From: an uncultured Porphyromonadaceae bacterium
GTDB taxonomy: Bacteria; Bacteroidota; Bacteroidia; Bacteroidales; Muribaculaceae
Direction of reading: 5' to 3'
Assembly (NCBI GenBank): GCA_947073495.1
Contig: CAMTMX010000038.1
Location: forward strand, 1 to 32,155
Length of the DNA stretch: 32,155 nt
Shown here: positions 8,242 through 16,325 of the stretch, piece after piece
How positions within the stretch are numbered: position 1 is the first letter of the stretch
Layout of the letters: the number at the start of each line of letters is the position of its first letter
Translations under genes and position numbers: made by a program
The notes under the pieces: generated by a model
Seen by the model: only the letters and a program-made list of their open reading frames with translations
Database searches by the model: none
Told to the model about the DNA's origin: nothing

Positions 8242-8330
8242 TTCTTTATCAAATTAGTATTTTTACTTATTACTACTCTTCTTAGCCTCTTTTGAGACCT
8301 TCAACTTTCGCAAGCGGAGGAGTATTTATA

Positions 8331-9044
8331 CTAAATAAAAATTGACGCTGCACAGATAAGAATATAGACAACTGTCATCGTTTCGACAAATATTACGATA
8401 TCTATCGGACGATAGTAATACTTCTTGCCATTGAAGCTTGCCACACGCTTTCTGTCTGTAGCCCCGGGGATCTTGCAACCATTCCAATAACTGATAATCA
8501 GCCTCCCTGCCACATAAAAAATCCCACCGCAAAGACAACCGATTATGGTGCCGGCAAGAAGATCTCCAGGATAGTGAACCCCAAGATAAATCCTCGAATA
8601 GCAGTTGAGCATCGCCCAAAACACAATTGCCACAGTATATCTCCAACGACGGAACAATAACGATGTCAGAGTTGCGAGGGCAAACGTGTTGGCGGCATGA
8701 CATGAAGGGAAACTGAACCCCCCGCTTCTATATCCGTCTACGATATGCACCAGATGAGAAATGGGATTGTCAACATGAGCCGGCCTCAGACGTTCGAATA
8801 TCGGCCTCAGCACAGAGGCTGTCATTTGATCTGCCGCGGTCACGGCAAGACCTGACATTGCCGCCATTACGAGCATTGTTTTCCAGCCATATGCTTTATA
8901 TATGGCATAAACCAACGACAAATACATCCCTATCCATATCAACTTGCCTGTAGCCATTCTCATGGCTATATCCCAAAACAGATTGTTCCTTGAATTAAAC
9001 CAGAAAAATATTTCGGTATCAAGATTTATAAGATACTCTCCCAT
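8331..9044 (-). CDS. PAP2-superfamily membrane phosphatase
   Basis: This 237-residue integral membrane protein has several hydrophobic helices and all three PAP2 motifs. Motif 1 is R80-x6-R87-P88 (Arg where Lys is the consensus), motif 2 is PSCH (113-116) and motif 3 is SR-x5-H-x3-D (S150 to D161). Such enzymes dephosphorylate lipid phosphates, such as undecaprenyl diphosphate, phosphatidylglycerol phosphate or lipid A; the substrate cannot be assigned here. A -7 box lies 25 nt upstream of the ATG. The next gene (Gfo/Idh/MocA) starts 89 nt downstream on the same strand. Confidence 0.9.
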   Translation of the reverse strand: MGEYLINLDTEIFFWFNSRNNLFWDIAMRMATGKLIWIGMYLSLVYAIYKAYGWKTMLVMAAMSGLAVTAADQMTASVLRPIFERLRPAHVDNPISHLVHIVDGYRSGGFSFPSCHAANTFALATLTSLLFRRWRYTVAIVFWAMLNCYSRIYLGVHYPGDLLAGTIIGCLCGGIFYVAGRLIISYWNGCKIPGATDRKRVASFNGKKYYYRPIDIVIFVETMTVVYILICAASIFI

Positions 9045-9069
9045 CGATTCAGATTTATTAGATTATTTG

Positions 9070-9077
9070 CAAATATA
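9070..9077 (-). promoter_or_regulatory. -7 box of the PAP2 gene
   Basis: The minus strand reads TATATTTG, matching TAnnTTTG, and would give a leader of about 20 nt. No convincing -33 TTG is present at 19-21 nt. Confidence 0.5.
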
Positions 9078-9107
9078 GACAAAAAAAAGGAAAAATAGAA
9101 CTTTTTA

Positions 9108-9143
9108 GATCCCCTTCCCTCAAAAATATTGGGGAACGGGGTC
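9108..9143. other. Intergenic hairpin between the M28 terminator and the PAP2 promoter
   Basis: GATCCCCTTCCC pairs with GGGGAACGGGGTC (to 9143), with one C/C mismatch and G-T wobbles at both ends. No U-tract follows on either strand. Its role is unknown. Confidence 0.35.
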
Positions 9144-9227
9144 TTAATTACTCAAATAGTATAAATGACTTCAATGTCTGATTTTCCCTTTCTAACGATA
9201 TTTGAATATTTTCTTTAGAAAGAGGAT

Positions 9228-9261
9228 AAAAAATAGAGATGCCACTGATGGTGGCATCTCT
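9228..9261 (-). terminator. Intrinsic terminator of the M28 peptidase gene
   Basis: AGAGATGCCAC (9235-9245) and GTGGCATCTCT (9251-9261) form an 11-bp perfect stem with a 5-nt loop. On the minus strand it is followed by ATTTTTT. It lies about 80 nt past the peptidase stop codon. Confidence 0.9.
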
Positions 9262-9342
9262 CAGAAACTGTTTATTATTGGCATTGAATTTTTTGACTGA
9301 TTTCTATAAGCGAGAGTTGAACCAATGACTTGAGAAAACACT

Positions 9343-10953
9343 TCATTTTTTCTTTTTCTTTCCTTTGCCTTTGGTCTGTTTTGCTTTGTCGGCATCTATA
9401 AACATTCCTTCTCTCGAAAGCTGATTGTCGAGATTCGCGATACCGAGAGCTCCGAGAGCAGTTGCAACGGCGGTGTATTCCTGATATTCGGGAATGTGTT
9501 TGTTAAACAAATCCCTTTCAGTATGCCATATCTCTCCGTAGTTGAAATCATAGCCTTTGAAATCACTCTCATTGAATCCGTAGATCGGCACACCCTCCAC
9601 ATAAAATACCATAGCATCCGTGCCACCGGCTTCGGTAGGTTTCACCCTCGGCTTCGCCAGTCTCACTTCAAAAGGATATTCGTCATTTATTCTCTTGATG
9701 GGGGCTGTAGCCTTTTCTACATCTTCCTTCATCGCCGCAGGCACACTCATGCCAACAGGAGGCGTAGGACCGCCATCCCTGTTAAACATCATCGATATCT
9801 TCGCGAGTTCATCCTTGTGGTCTTTTACATACGCCTTTGAGCCTAAAAGTCCGAATTCCTCTCCGGCAAAAGCAATAAAACGTATCGTACGCTTAGGCTT
9901 TGCTCCCGACAAGGCAAGGAGTCTCGCCGTTTCGAGCATCGGTCCTATTCCGGTGCCGCAATCTATTCCACCTGTCGCCACATCATACGAATCGAGATGA
10001 CCTGTCACCAACACATACTCGTCAGGATATTCCGTACCGGGAATTTCAGCTATAATGTTGTGATATTTCACAGGTCCTAATTTGAAGAAATTCCTGATAT
10101 CAAATTCAAGCTCGATATCCCTGCGCTCCTTTGCCATCTGTTCAATCTTTGCAAACTGGTGTTCATCAAGAAGGATCTCCGGTCTTGTCGGCAGGCTGTC
10201 GAATGTTGTGGTTGAATCGTTCACCAATGACCTGTCATACAATGCGCGGATAGGGACTTTAGCACTTTTTACAAACCCAAGAACCCCTGCATCAAGCATT
10301 TCCCTGTAAAAAAGAGCCGGTTCTTCCCTGTAAGGAAGCATTTCGTGTTTTGTACCCTTCTCCCAGTTCTCATTCATCAAAGAATCATTTTTATGGGCGA
10401 TCACTGCATTTTCCGCCCTGACAGCCGCACGAATGGAATCCCCCTTGGCACTTTTATCAATAGGCCAGCCGTTAACACTTGTGCCGGAAATCAAGACCCA
10501 TGCACCTTTCAAACGGTGTTTCATGCGTTTGAACTGGTTCATATCTTTGGGCTCTATCAAGACATGTCCTTTCTGAACGCCGTGTGTACCTGAAGTATAT
10601 GACGGAGTTGCGAAATGAAGTGTCATTCCATCCTCTCCGGCATGAAGCTGTCCGAACCAAGGACCTCTGTTGAAACCGACAGGGACTTCTCCCGCCTCCT
10701 CCTTCCATGCCTTGATGCCAAGCTTTCCATATTCCCTGATAAGCCAATCTCCTGCATTGTCGTAAGCGTCAGATCCAATCGGACGACCTCCGAAACGGTT
10801 GTTAAGCACGTCAAGATGCTGCATCACCTTATTGTCAGTGGTGCCTATCTCAATAATTTTGGCAACCACCTCCTCATTAGATACGGGTGCCTGTCCCATC
10901 GCCGGTAAAGACACTCCGAATGCCATCGCGGCAAGAATCAAACTGTTTTTCAT
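9343..10953 (-). CDS. Exported M28-family metallopeptidase
   Basis: This is a 536-residue zinc aminopeptidase-type enzyme with an N-terminal signal peptide (MKNSLILAAMAFG...AMG). The M28 zinc ligands and catalytic residue are all visible: H319 (GHLDS), D331 (GGIDCGTG), E365/E366 (GEE), D393 (NRDGG) and H477 (IWHTERD). The segment before them (about 30-290) includes a likely protease-associated domain. The last ten residues are almost all Lys and Gly (TKGKGKKKKK), an unusual basic tail. I used the ATG at 10953 because the signal peptide starts there. It probably trims peptides in the periplasm or outside the cell. Confidence 0.92.
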   Translation of the reverse strand: MKNSLILAAMAFGVSLPAMGQAPVSNEEVVAKIIEIGTTDNKVMQHLDVLNNRFGGRPIGSDAYDNAGDWLIREYGKLGIKAWKEEAGEVPVGFNRGPWFGQLHAGEDGMTLHFATPSYTSGTHGVQKGHVLIEPKDMNQFKRMKHRLKGAWVLISGTSVNGWPIDKSAKGDSIRAAVRAENAVIAHKNDSLMNENWEKGTKHEMLPYREEPALFYREMLDAGVLGFVKSAKVPIRALYDRSLVNDSTTTFDSLPTRPEILLDEHQFAKIEQMAKERRDIELEFDIRNFFKLGPVKYHNIIAEIPGTEYPDEYVLVTGHLDSYDVATGGIDCGTGIGPMLETARLLALSGAKPKRTIRFIAFAGEEFGLLGSKAYVKDHKDELAKISMMFNRDGGPTPPVGMSVPAAMKEDVEKATAPIKRINDEYPFEVRLAKPRVKPTEAGGTDAMVFYVEGVPIYGFNESDFKGYDFNYGEIWHTERDLFNKHIPEYQEYTAVATALGALGIANLDNQLSREGMFIDADKAKQTKGKGKKKKK

Positions 10954-11081
10954 GATGTGGAATTTAATAATCAATCCCCGAAATTAATAAAAACACGCAA
11001 AAAATGCAACATTCACCACTTATAAAATACATTTTACGTAATCTCATTTGCATAAGCTTGCAAACATACAAGATCTCGAAT

Positions 11082-11108
11082 AAAAAAAGGGTGCCGTTTA
11101 GGACACCC
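11082..11108 (-). terminator. Terminator of micro-ORF cassette 1
   Basis: On the minus strand a GGGTG-type stem (11089-11108, one bulged A) is followed by seven T. A second hairpin just upstream (GAGATTGTC/GACAATCTC, 11112-11135) overlaps the end of the micro-ORF. Both hairpins have counterparts in cassette 2 with different bases but preserved pairing. Confidence 0.8.
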
Positions 11109-11122
11109 CGTGAGATTGTCTT

Positions 11123-11227
11123 TTAGGACAATCTCTTTTTTGCGCCGCTGACACAGCCAACGCAATTAACACCGACGACTTTCACAAGCAACCGGCATAG
11201 CCTACTTACTACTAATTCCTTAAACAT
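11123..11227 (-). CDS. Micro-ORF 1: 34-codon hydrophobic peptide, probably frameshifted
   Basis: ATG at 11227 opens a 34-residue frame starting MFKELVVSRLCRLLVKVVGV. Cassette 2 (11952-12050) encodes LVVSKQCRLLVKVAGV in the corresponding frame. From there the match continues only if one base near 11166 is removed: the shifted frame reads IALAVSA against IAVAVSA in copy 2, with most differences at third codon positions. I read this as a short membrane-type peptide gene with a 1-nt insertion in this copy. I do not recognise the family, and non-coding RNA function is an alternative. Confidence 0.35.
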   Translation of the reverse strand: MFKELVVSRLCRLLVKVVGVNCVGCVSGAKKRLS

Positions 11228-11270
11228 AACCGGGAAATATCACCTTCTCCCATGTCAGTATACATTCTGC

Positions 11271-11298
11271 TTTTATTCACATGCTCATGTGAATAAAA
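11271..11298. promoter_or_regulatory. Near-perfect 28-bp palindrome
   Basis: TTTTATTCACATG (11271-11283) and CATGTGAATAAAA (11286-11298) are exact reverse complements separated by CT. It lies 44 bp upstream of micro-ORF 1. It could be a regulator-binding site or, on either strand, an RNA hairpin; no regulator gene is adjacent. Confidence 0.5.
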
Positions 11299-11403
11299 TT
11301 TATAAAAAATGGATTTGAGCTTCACAGTAACCCTCAACTCTCACATACGAAAGTTGAATATATGACAATTACCACAATCCAATGACATAGATCATGTCGG
11401 ATT

Positions 11404-11852
11404 TCACTCTATTCGAACGATAGATAATCCATCTCCGAAAAATTTTGTAAATCCGATTGTCTAAATTTTAAACAAAGCGCAAATTTCTTTTCCATTAAGG
11501 TCAGTGCATTTCTATTTGACCAATGGACTCCTCTCATGTGTCTTCCGGATGCATCCGGATTCTTAATGTAATTATTGATAGGTGTAAATACGAAAAACGT
11601 GGGAGTCTGTACCCGTTGCATGTTCCACACAAAACTTTTTCGCTTTACCTTATATATGCCTTACGACAGGGAGCGAAATCAGATGTGATGAAAAACATTG
11701 CTCCAGATAAATGCTTTTCTTTATATCCCGGATTCCACCCCGCCACGTCATCGTAAAGCCGAGACATTCCGATGTGGTTTCCATAAGCAAAGTTAAGCAA
11801 TCTAATCAAAAATTGCAAGAAAAATTACAATAATTATACTAAAAAATAGTAT
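11404..11852 (-). repeat. 0.45-kb promoter-bearing repeat, copy A
   Basis: It matches copy B (24183-24757) in the same orientation over several blocks. These are the ACCCCGCC region, the segment around CGTGGGAGTCTGTACCCGTT, a palindromic TCCGGATGCATCCGGA hairpin, a GGTCA/TGACC hairpin around GAAATGCACTGACC, and AGACAATCGGA. It starts with a consensus promoter on the minus strand. Within it a minus-strand ORF of 73 codons (11409-11630) ends with the same TAG position as copy B. The same frame in copy B contains stops, so coding is uncertain. It lies downstream of the fimbrial operon. Confidence 0.75.
11788..11819 (-). promoter_or_regulatory. Promoter of repeat copy A
   Basis: On the minus strand CTTG (11816-11819), 20 nt, then TAACTTTG (11788-11795). 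The box order, spacing and surrounding bases are shared with copy B. An AT-rich hairpin (ATACTA/TAGTAT, 11836-11852) sits just upstream. Confidence 0.8.
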
Positions 11853-11887
11853 TTTATCATCCTGAGTGCTAACATTTTTTATACTAT

Positions 11888-11923
11888 AAAAAAATTAAGG
11901 GATGCAGCATAGCCACATCCCTT
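11888..11923 (-). terminator. Terminator of micro-ORF cassette 2
   Basis: AAGGGATG (11897-11904) pairs with CATCCCTT (11916-11923); on the minus strand it is followed by AATTTTTTT. It may also end transcription leaving the fimbrial operon, whose last stop codon is 337 nt upstream. Confidence 0.75.
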
Positions 11924-11951
11924 TGAAATTGTCTTTTTAACGAAAACAATT

Positions 11952-12050
11952 TCATTTTGTCATGGCTGATACCGCCACGGCAATAACACCGGCTACTTTC
12001 ACAAGCAATCGGCATTGCTTACTTACTACTAATTGTTTAAACGGGAAATT
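11952..12050 (-). pseudogene. Micro-ORF 2: hydrophobic peptide frame without a start codon
   Basis: An open frame of 32 codons contains LVVSKQCRLLVKVAGV followed by IAVAVSAMTK and TGA. It matches micro-ORF 1, but the 6 nt that carry the ATG in cassette 1 are absent here and no ATG, GTG or TTG precedes the conserved part in frame. It is either a decayed copy or evidence that the RNA, not the peptide, is conserved. The remaining 12051-12260 shows nothing I can interpret. Confidence 0.4.
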
Positions 12051-12260
12051 TCACAATTTCCAAATTAAGATTATACTTGTTTCTTTGAAATTGTTTAAAT
12101 TTATTTGTCGAAGGAATTGAGTGGATTTGTCGAGCAGATTTTTGATATTTATGATGGAGTTATGGGGTTCTTTAATGACTGAATAAATATCATAAAGATG
12201 CCGACAAAGACCTCAATAACAAGACAAAATAAATTTTAAACAGGTTCTTAAATATCTGAT

Positions 12261-13715
12261 TTATTGAATGCGGGATACTTTCCCATATCCATCCTGCGAC
12301 CGCGCAATACTTTCAAGACTTTCGAGCAGTTCCTGAGCCTTAGCGAAACCTCTTATTCCTTCAAGCAACGATCGGGCTGCATCATAATCTTTATTCATGA
12401 TCATCATCATAGCCTTGGCATAAACAGCCTCATTGGAACTGCCGGCTTTTGCAAGATAATTCGCCGCCGCTTCTGTATCCCCACGGGATAAGGACGCATT
12501 GGCTGCATTAAGATTTGCGGTTTCATCTTTAGGATGAAGCCTTGCGGCAGTCTCAAAGATCTCATTAAAGAGATCGCTTCCCGGTTCTGATGATTGAGCG
12601 GCGAAATACATCTCGGCGAGACTCAATTTTGAGGGATCCGTGCGCATCACCTCTATAATCTCGTTGGCGTCTGTATATTCCTTTATTGTGTATTCAATCA
12701 CATAGTCTGAATGTCGCAATGTCGGGAAAACGTTAGCAAGAAGCCATTTATAATCTGCCGGATAAGCCGATTTTATTTTAGCCTCTTTTTCATCCGGCTG
12801 CAATCCGCTGTTTATGATGTCGATGATACCTTCTTTTGCCGGTATTTCAGATTTCTCGACATAACTTTTCAAACCATCCCAATCTTCCGCTTCCCAACTC
12901 GAAATAAATTTGACGGACTCAGGGAATTTATAGAGGTCATGAACGTATTTTACAAGCGACTGTGTTCTCCCTTGTGCAAGGCGTTCATTATTTGAATAGG
13001 AACCTTCAGGAGAGGCAAAACCCTTTATTGAAATGGAAGTTATGGTGACATCCTTATCCTTCCTCACATTGTCTATTGTATTCGAGATCTTTGCCAACTC
13101 AACTGCGTTGTTGCGATAGTCTGCATTTATAATAGTCTTGCTGACAGGGAAATCAATAAATGCCCTGCCATCAACATGTCGCAACTTCTCCCCTGTGCCC
13201 TTTGGCTCTACAAACGCTAAAAGATCAGTGAGATTTCTGTCTCCCATATCGATATTCGCATAATCGATTTCCTCATTCATAACCGGAGCATTGCAGCAAC
13301 CGTTCCAGTCAAGAATAAATCCAAGTTTGGAAATGTTCATCCAGTCTTCGTAAGCTACAGATGCACTGTATGATATATTCGAAGCATCTTTTCCGTTATG
13401 ATAGAGCCCTTTGGAATCGGAATCCAGATCGTTGTTCCTTTCGTGGAAAAAAAATCTGTTGCGACCTGCCACAGTTATCGGTGCCAGGCAAAGGGTGTCG
13501 TTGCCGGATGTAAGAACCGGATTTATATTGACCTCCTGATTTGACTTCAATTTTAATGAAGACGCATCTATATTGCAATTCACATTCATTCTACTGCCGT
13601 CTCTTTTCACCTCAAGACCTTCTATCCTTATGTCTGAAGTGTTGTATTGGGGTGAAGAAGCCGAAACCAATCCACAGACAAACAGCATCCCAGTTGTTAA
13701 TGTATATCTAATCAT
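12261..13715 (-). CDS. DUF3868 / OmpA-like protein of the fimbrial operon
   Basis: This 484-residue exported protein has a signal peptide (MIRYTLTTGMLFVCGLVSA), an N-terminal DUF3868-type region (about 25-110), an OmpA-like domain (about 185-300) with GFASPEGSYSNNERLAQGR (232-250), and a helical TPR-like C-terminus (about 365-470). The OmpA-like part suggests attachment to peptidoglycan in the periplasm. DUF3575 and DUF3868 genes are regular partners of Bacteroidales fimbrial subunits. Here it is the last gene of the operon, 11 nt after the DUF3575 gene. Its exact role in pilus assembly is not established. Confidence 0.85.
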   Translation of the reverse strand: MIRYTLTTGMLFVCGLVSASSPQYNTSDIRIEGLEVKRDGSRMNVNCNIDASSLKLKSNQEVNINPVLTSGNDTLCLAPITVAGRNRFFFHERNNDLDSDSKGLYHNGKDASNISYSASVAYEDWMNISKLGFILDWNGCCNAPVMNEEIDYANIDMGDRNLTDLLAFVEPKGTGEKLRHVDGRAFIDFPVSKTIINADYRNNAVELAKISNTIDNVRKDKDVTITSISIKGFASPEGSYSNNERLAQGRTQSLVKYVHDLYKFPESVKFISSWEAEDWDGLKSYVEKSEIPAKEGIIDIINSGLQPDEKEAKIKSAYPADYKWLLANVFPTLRHSDYVIEYTIKEYTDANEIIEVMRTDPSKLSLAEMYFAAQSSEPGSDLFNEIFETAARLHPKDETANLNAANASLSRGDTEAAANYLAKAGSSNEAVYAKAMMMIMNKDYDAARSLLEGIRGFAKAQELLESLESIARSQDGYGKVSRIQ

Positions 13716-13726
13716 CGCTGTTTCAT

Positions 13727-14314
13727 TTAAAAGATGTAAACAAGATTAACGGCTGCTTTTGTAGGGCCCACGTAATTATGCACTGCATTGTCAAGCTCTT
13801 TACTGCCGCATTCCGCGCAAGGGAACTTATCAAAGCGCGTATAGATCCAGCCGAAACCTATTTCCGCCTCAAGGTTCCAGTGTTTAGCCAGAATCCATGT
13901 ATGTCCATACGCGATGCCGGCACCTACACCCCACCCTTGGTAGCGATGATCTTTAAGTTCCGACAAGTTGTTGCCGAGAAAATTTTTCAACCCGCCGATA
14001 TTGCCGAAATTAAATTGTCCCCCTATGGCATGCACGGCTACGAAATTACCCTGAAACCGTTCGCAAAACCAATATCTTGCTTCCGGCTGCACCATCCAGT
14101 GTTTCCACTTGTGCCCGTTGACATCCCATCCGTTGAGACTGCCGCTGACGTCGAGTGTCCATTTCGGTGCGACACCCACCTCCACACCGAGGCTCGGCGA
14201 TGCCGTGGCGTCATAGAGAAGGTTGGTCTTTATGCCCACCTGTTGTGCCTCCATCGTAACCGATGAAAAGGCAGCGAACGTAAGCATTGCCAATATCTTT
14301 GTAAATTTTTTCAT
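13727..14314 (-). CDS. DUF3575 outer-membrane protein of the fimbrial operon
   Basis: The 195-residue protein has a signal peptide (MKKFTKILAMLTFAAFSSVTMEA) and alternating beta-strand segments rich in Gly, Trp and aromatic residues, with the DUF3575 hallmark GIKTNLLYDATASPSLGVE near the mature N-terminus. The aromatic-ended final strand (AVNLVYIF) is typical of outer-membrane beta-barrels. It sits between the interrupted subunit gene (28 nt upstream) and the DUF3868 gene (11 nt downstream). It probably forms the outer-membrane part of fimbrial assembly or anchoring; this role is inferred from context. Confidence 0.88.
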   Translation of the reverse strand: MKKFTKILAMLTFAAFSSVTMEAQQVGIKTNLLYDATASPSLGVEVGVAPKWTLDVSGSLNGWDVNGHKWKHWMVQPEARYWFCERFQGNFVAVHAIGGQFNFGNIGGLKNFLGNNLSELKDHRYQGWGVGAGIAYGHTWILAKHWNLEAEIGFGWIYTRFDKFPCAECGSKELDNAVHNYVGPTKAAVNLVYIF

Positions 14315-14342
14315 ATATAGTTGATGTTTTAGTCAGATTGAA

Positions 14343-14927
14343 TTATTGTTCTTCGATTTCAGGGAAATTCCTTCCGGTTTCTCTCAAAAAAGATACTTGA
14401 ATATCATCAAAATAAGGATTCCGGATCTTTACATTTGTTGTCAATGTTCCACTTGGCACGGATGTTGTGGTGAGGAACCTGCAACGGACGCGATGAATCT
14501 TCCTGCCGTCTGATTCGACAATAGTGTTGTTAGGATTTTCTTTTGTCTTCTCCTCATTATATTGTCTCCAGGTCACCGTCTTCAGATATTGGATTCGGGT
14601 CGCGCCCGACACAAACATGGATGAACCGCTTGTCACAAGAAGGTTGCCTATCGGGTCATTCTCTATATCCTGGCGGTCTGATTCCACAGTAAAGGTCAAT
14701 GGGAACATCGCTTCGTTCAATTCATCCGGAAGGTTAAAGAAAACAGTCAGGTATCTGCCTGTAGTATATCCGGCTTTTCCTCTGCGTACCGTCGCCTGTG
14801 CTTCTGTAGGATATGTCCATGAGAATCTGCCCGCAAATTCTTCCGGATTCAGAAGTTGCCACGGATTCCTGAGTATCAGGGTGATTGTTCTTCCAAGTCC
14901 TGTCGTAGGATCTACCAATGTAAAAGA
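14343..14927 (-). pseudogene. 3' remainder of the interrupted fimbrial subunit gene
   Basis: Reading continues in the same frame straight after the TAA that ends the upstream 460-residue ORF. It gives SFTLVDPTTGLGRTITLIL and about 185 further residues. There is no ATG at its beginning; the only possible start is a TTG at 14918 without an obvious ribosome site. The upstream and downstream parts together would make a protein of about 655 residues, the size of the other minor subunits. The likely cause is a one-base change such as CAA to TAA. It may be untranslated or rarely read through. Confidence 0.75.
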
Positions 14928-16310
14928 TTAGGTCTTGACATCGTTTGTAGGATTGAATGTCTTTATCTTCACTGTTCTCCATCCCGACTTGTCATCTTCT
15001 GAAGGAGTGGAGACAGATTCGATAACCGAACCCGGCTCAAGTCCGATAAAATTCAAATTATCATTGTTATAGTCTGTTGAATTTCCAACTTTCCTATAAC
15101 GGTATTTAAACTCTATTGCAGTTTGATCCTGACGGGTGATGACAGCCGATGTGAAATTCACAAACAAGATATCGCTGCCATCTGAAATGTTGGTGAGCCT
15201 TTGCGTATCCACATCAAACGAGAAATTGTTATATACCACACCGGTGGCAGCTTCCGAAGGGGTAGGATATCCGCTTACTCCGACTTTGTTGATTGTTATA
15301 TGATAGTTTATGTTACGCAAAAGGTTGTAGTAGGAGAACACACCATTCTCCTCTGATTTTCCAAGATCCACCTTATAATACGTATCGGTTTGATCATTGC
15401 CGTATCTTCCGCTAACAATCACAAAAGTCCTGTCAAGATGGGTTTGAGGGAACGGTCGTTCGTAAATGTACTTGGGATCGGTGTCGAACGTCATACCTTC
15501 GGCGCTTAAATCTGTCAACGAATATCCTCCGGGAAGATAACCGGGATACCCTTCGCCTTCCTCAGAAGAAATTTCCAAATAAGATTTCATCTCACTTCCT
15601 TTCAAAAATTCTGCAAACTCACCTTTAGAATAGTTCCAGGGAGCCACAGAACCTCTGTCGGCAATATTCATAACCGTAAATCCGGTCAACACGAAATTAT
15701 CAGCTTCATTCGCCACTGAAATCTGAGCAAAATTACGAAGCATCGGAACATTCGTAAGCAGTCGTTTCGCATCATCCGAAGTCTGCCATTCGGAATCTCC
15801 TTGCACTCCATATCCATCGGTGAACACAATTCTTTTCCAATAGGCATCATTATTTCCAGTGGTGTAGAGATTGGGTATTACGTATGCCTCTGTGCCGTAA
15901 CCGATCTCAAGGTCAATACCTTTAGGCACGGCAACAAGATGAAGAATACGGGGATGTTCAGACTTATTCAGCCGGATATTGAATGTGACAATGTCATTGC
16001 CGTCAAACTGTTCGTTGCTGATCTCATCTTTATTGTCATAAATATTCAAAATAACATTTTGTGTAGGATCGTCGGCATTGACACATTCAAACTCTATTGC
16101 ATAAAGTTTGAGATTTGAATATTCCGGCGTCTGACCTAACGACCTTGTTTGTGCTTGACCCAACAGAGGTACATTAAGAGAAGCAGAAACCGTAAATGAG
16201 TTGTCATCTTCACCCGGAATATTATACGCCGGCATATCGTTTTGGGAGCAAGCCCCCAAAACAGTCAATGCCGCGTAAGCCATTATATTATTGAGACATT
16301 TCAAATTCAT
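14928..16310 (-). CDS. Fimbrillin-family lipoprotein, truncated by an in-frame stop
   Basis: The 460-residue ORF has a lipobox ending VLGAC with C21 as lipidation site, a TRS site at R56, and the fimbrillin family motif LLRNINYHI (330-338). The N-terminal part should therefore fold as an Mfa/Fim subunit that is exported, lipidated and then processed. After the RN motif the original protein carried about 320 more residues, but a TAA stops it at codon 461 and the rest lies in the next feature. It is 15 nt downstream of the 852-residue subunit gene. A tip or minor-subunit role is inferred from the long C-terminal extension. Confidence 0.85.
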   Translation of the reverse strand: MNLKCLNNIMAYAALTVLGACSQNDMPAYNIPGEDDNSFTVSASLNVPLLGQAQTRSLGQTPEYSNLKLYAIEFECVNADDPTQNVILNIYDNKDEISNEQFDGNDIVTFNIRLNKSEHPRILHLVAVPKGIDLEIGYGTEAYVIPNLYTTGNNDAYWKRIVFTDGYGVQGDSEWQTSDDAKRLLTNVPMLRNFAQISVANEADNFVLTGFTVMNIADRGSVAPWNYSKGEFAEFLKGSEMKSYLEISSEEGEGYPGYLPGGYSLTDLSAEGMTFDTDPKYIYERPFPQTHLDRTFVIVSGRYGNDQTDTYYKVDLGKSEENGVFSYYNLLRNINYHITINKVGVSGYPTPSEAATGVVYNNFSFDVDTQRLTNISDGSDILFVNFTSAVITRQDQTAIEFKYRYRKVGNSTDYNNDNLNFIGLEPGSVIESVSTPSEDDKSGWRTVKIKTFNPTNDVKT

Positions 16311-16325
16311 AAAATCATCTCCTCA

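Noticed and set aside
11404..11852. Insertion sequence
   Set aside because: No transposase-like protein, no target-site duplication and no terminal inverted repeats were seen in either copy.
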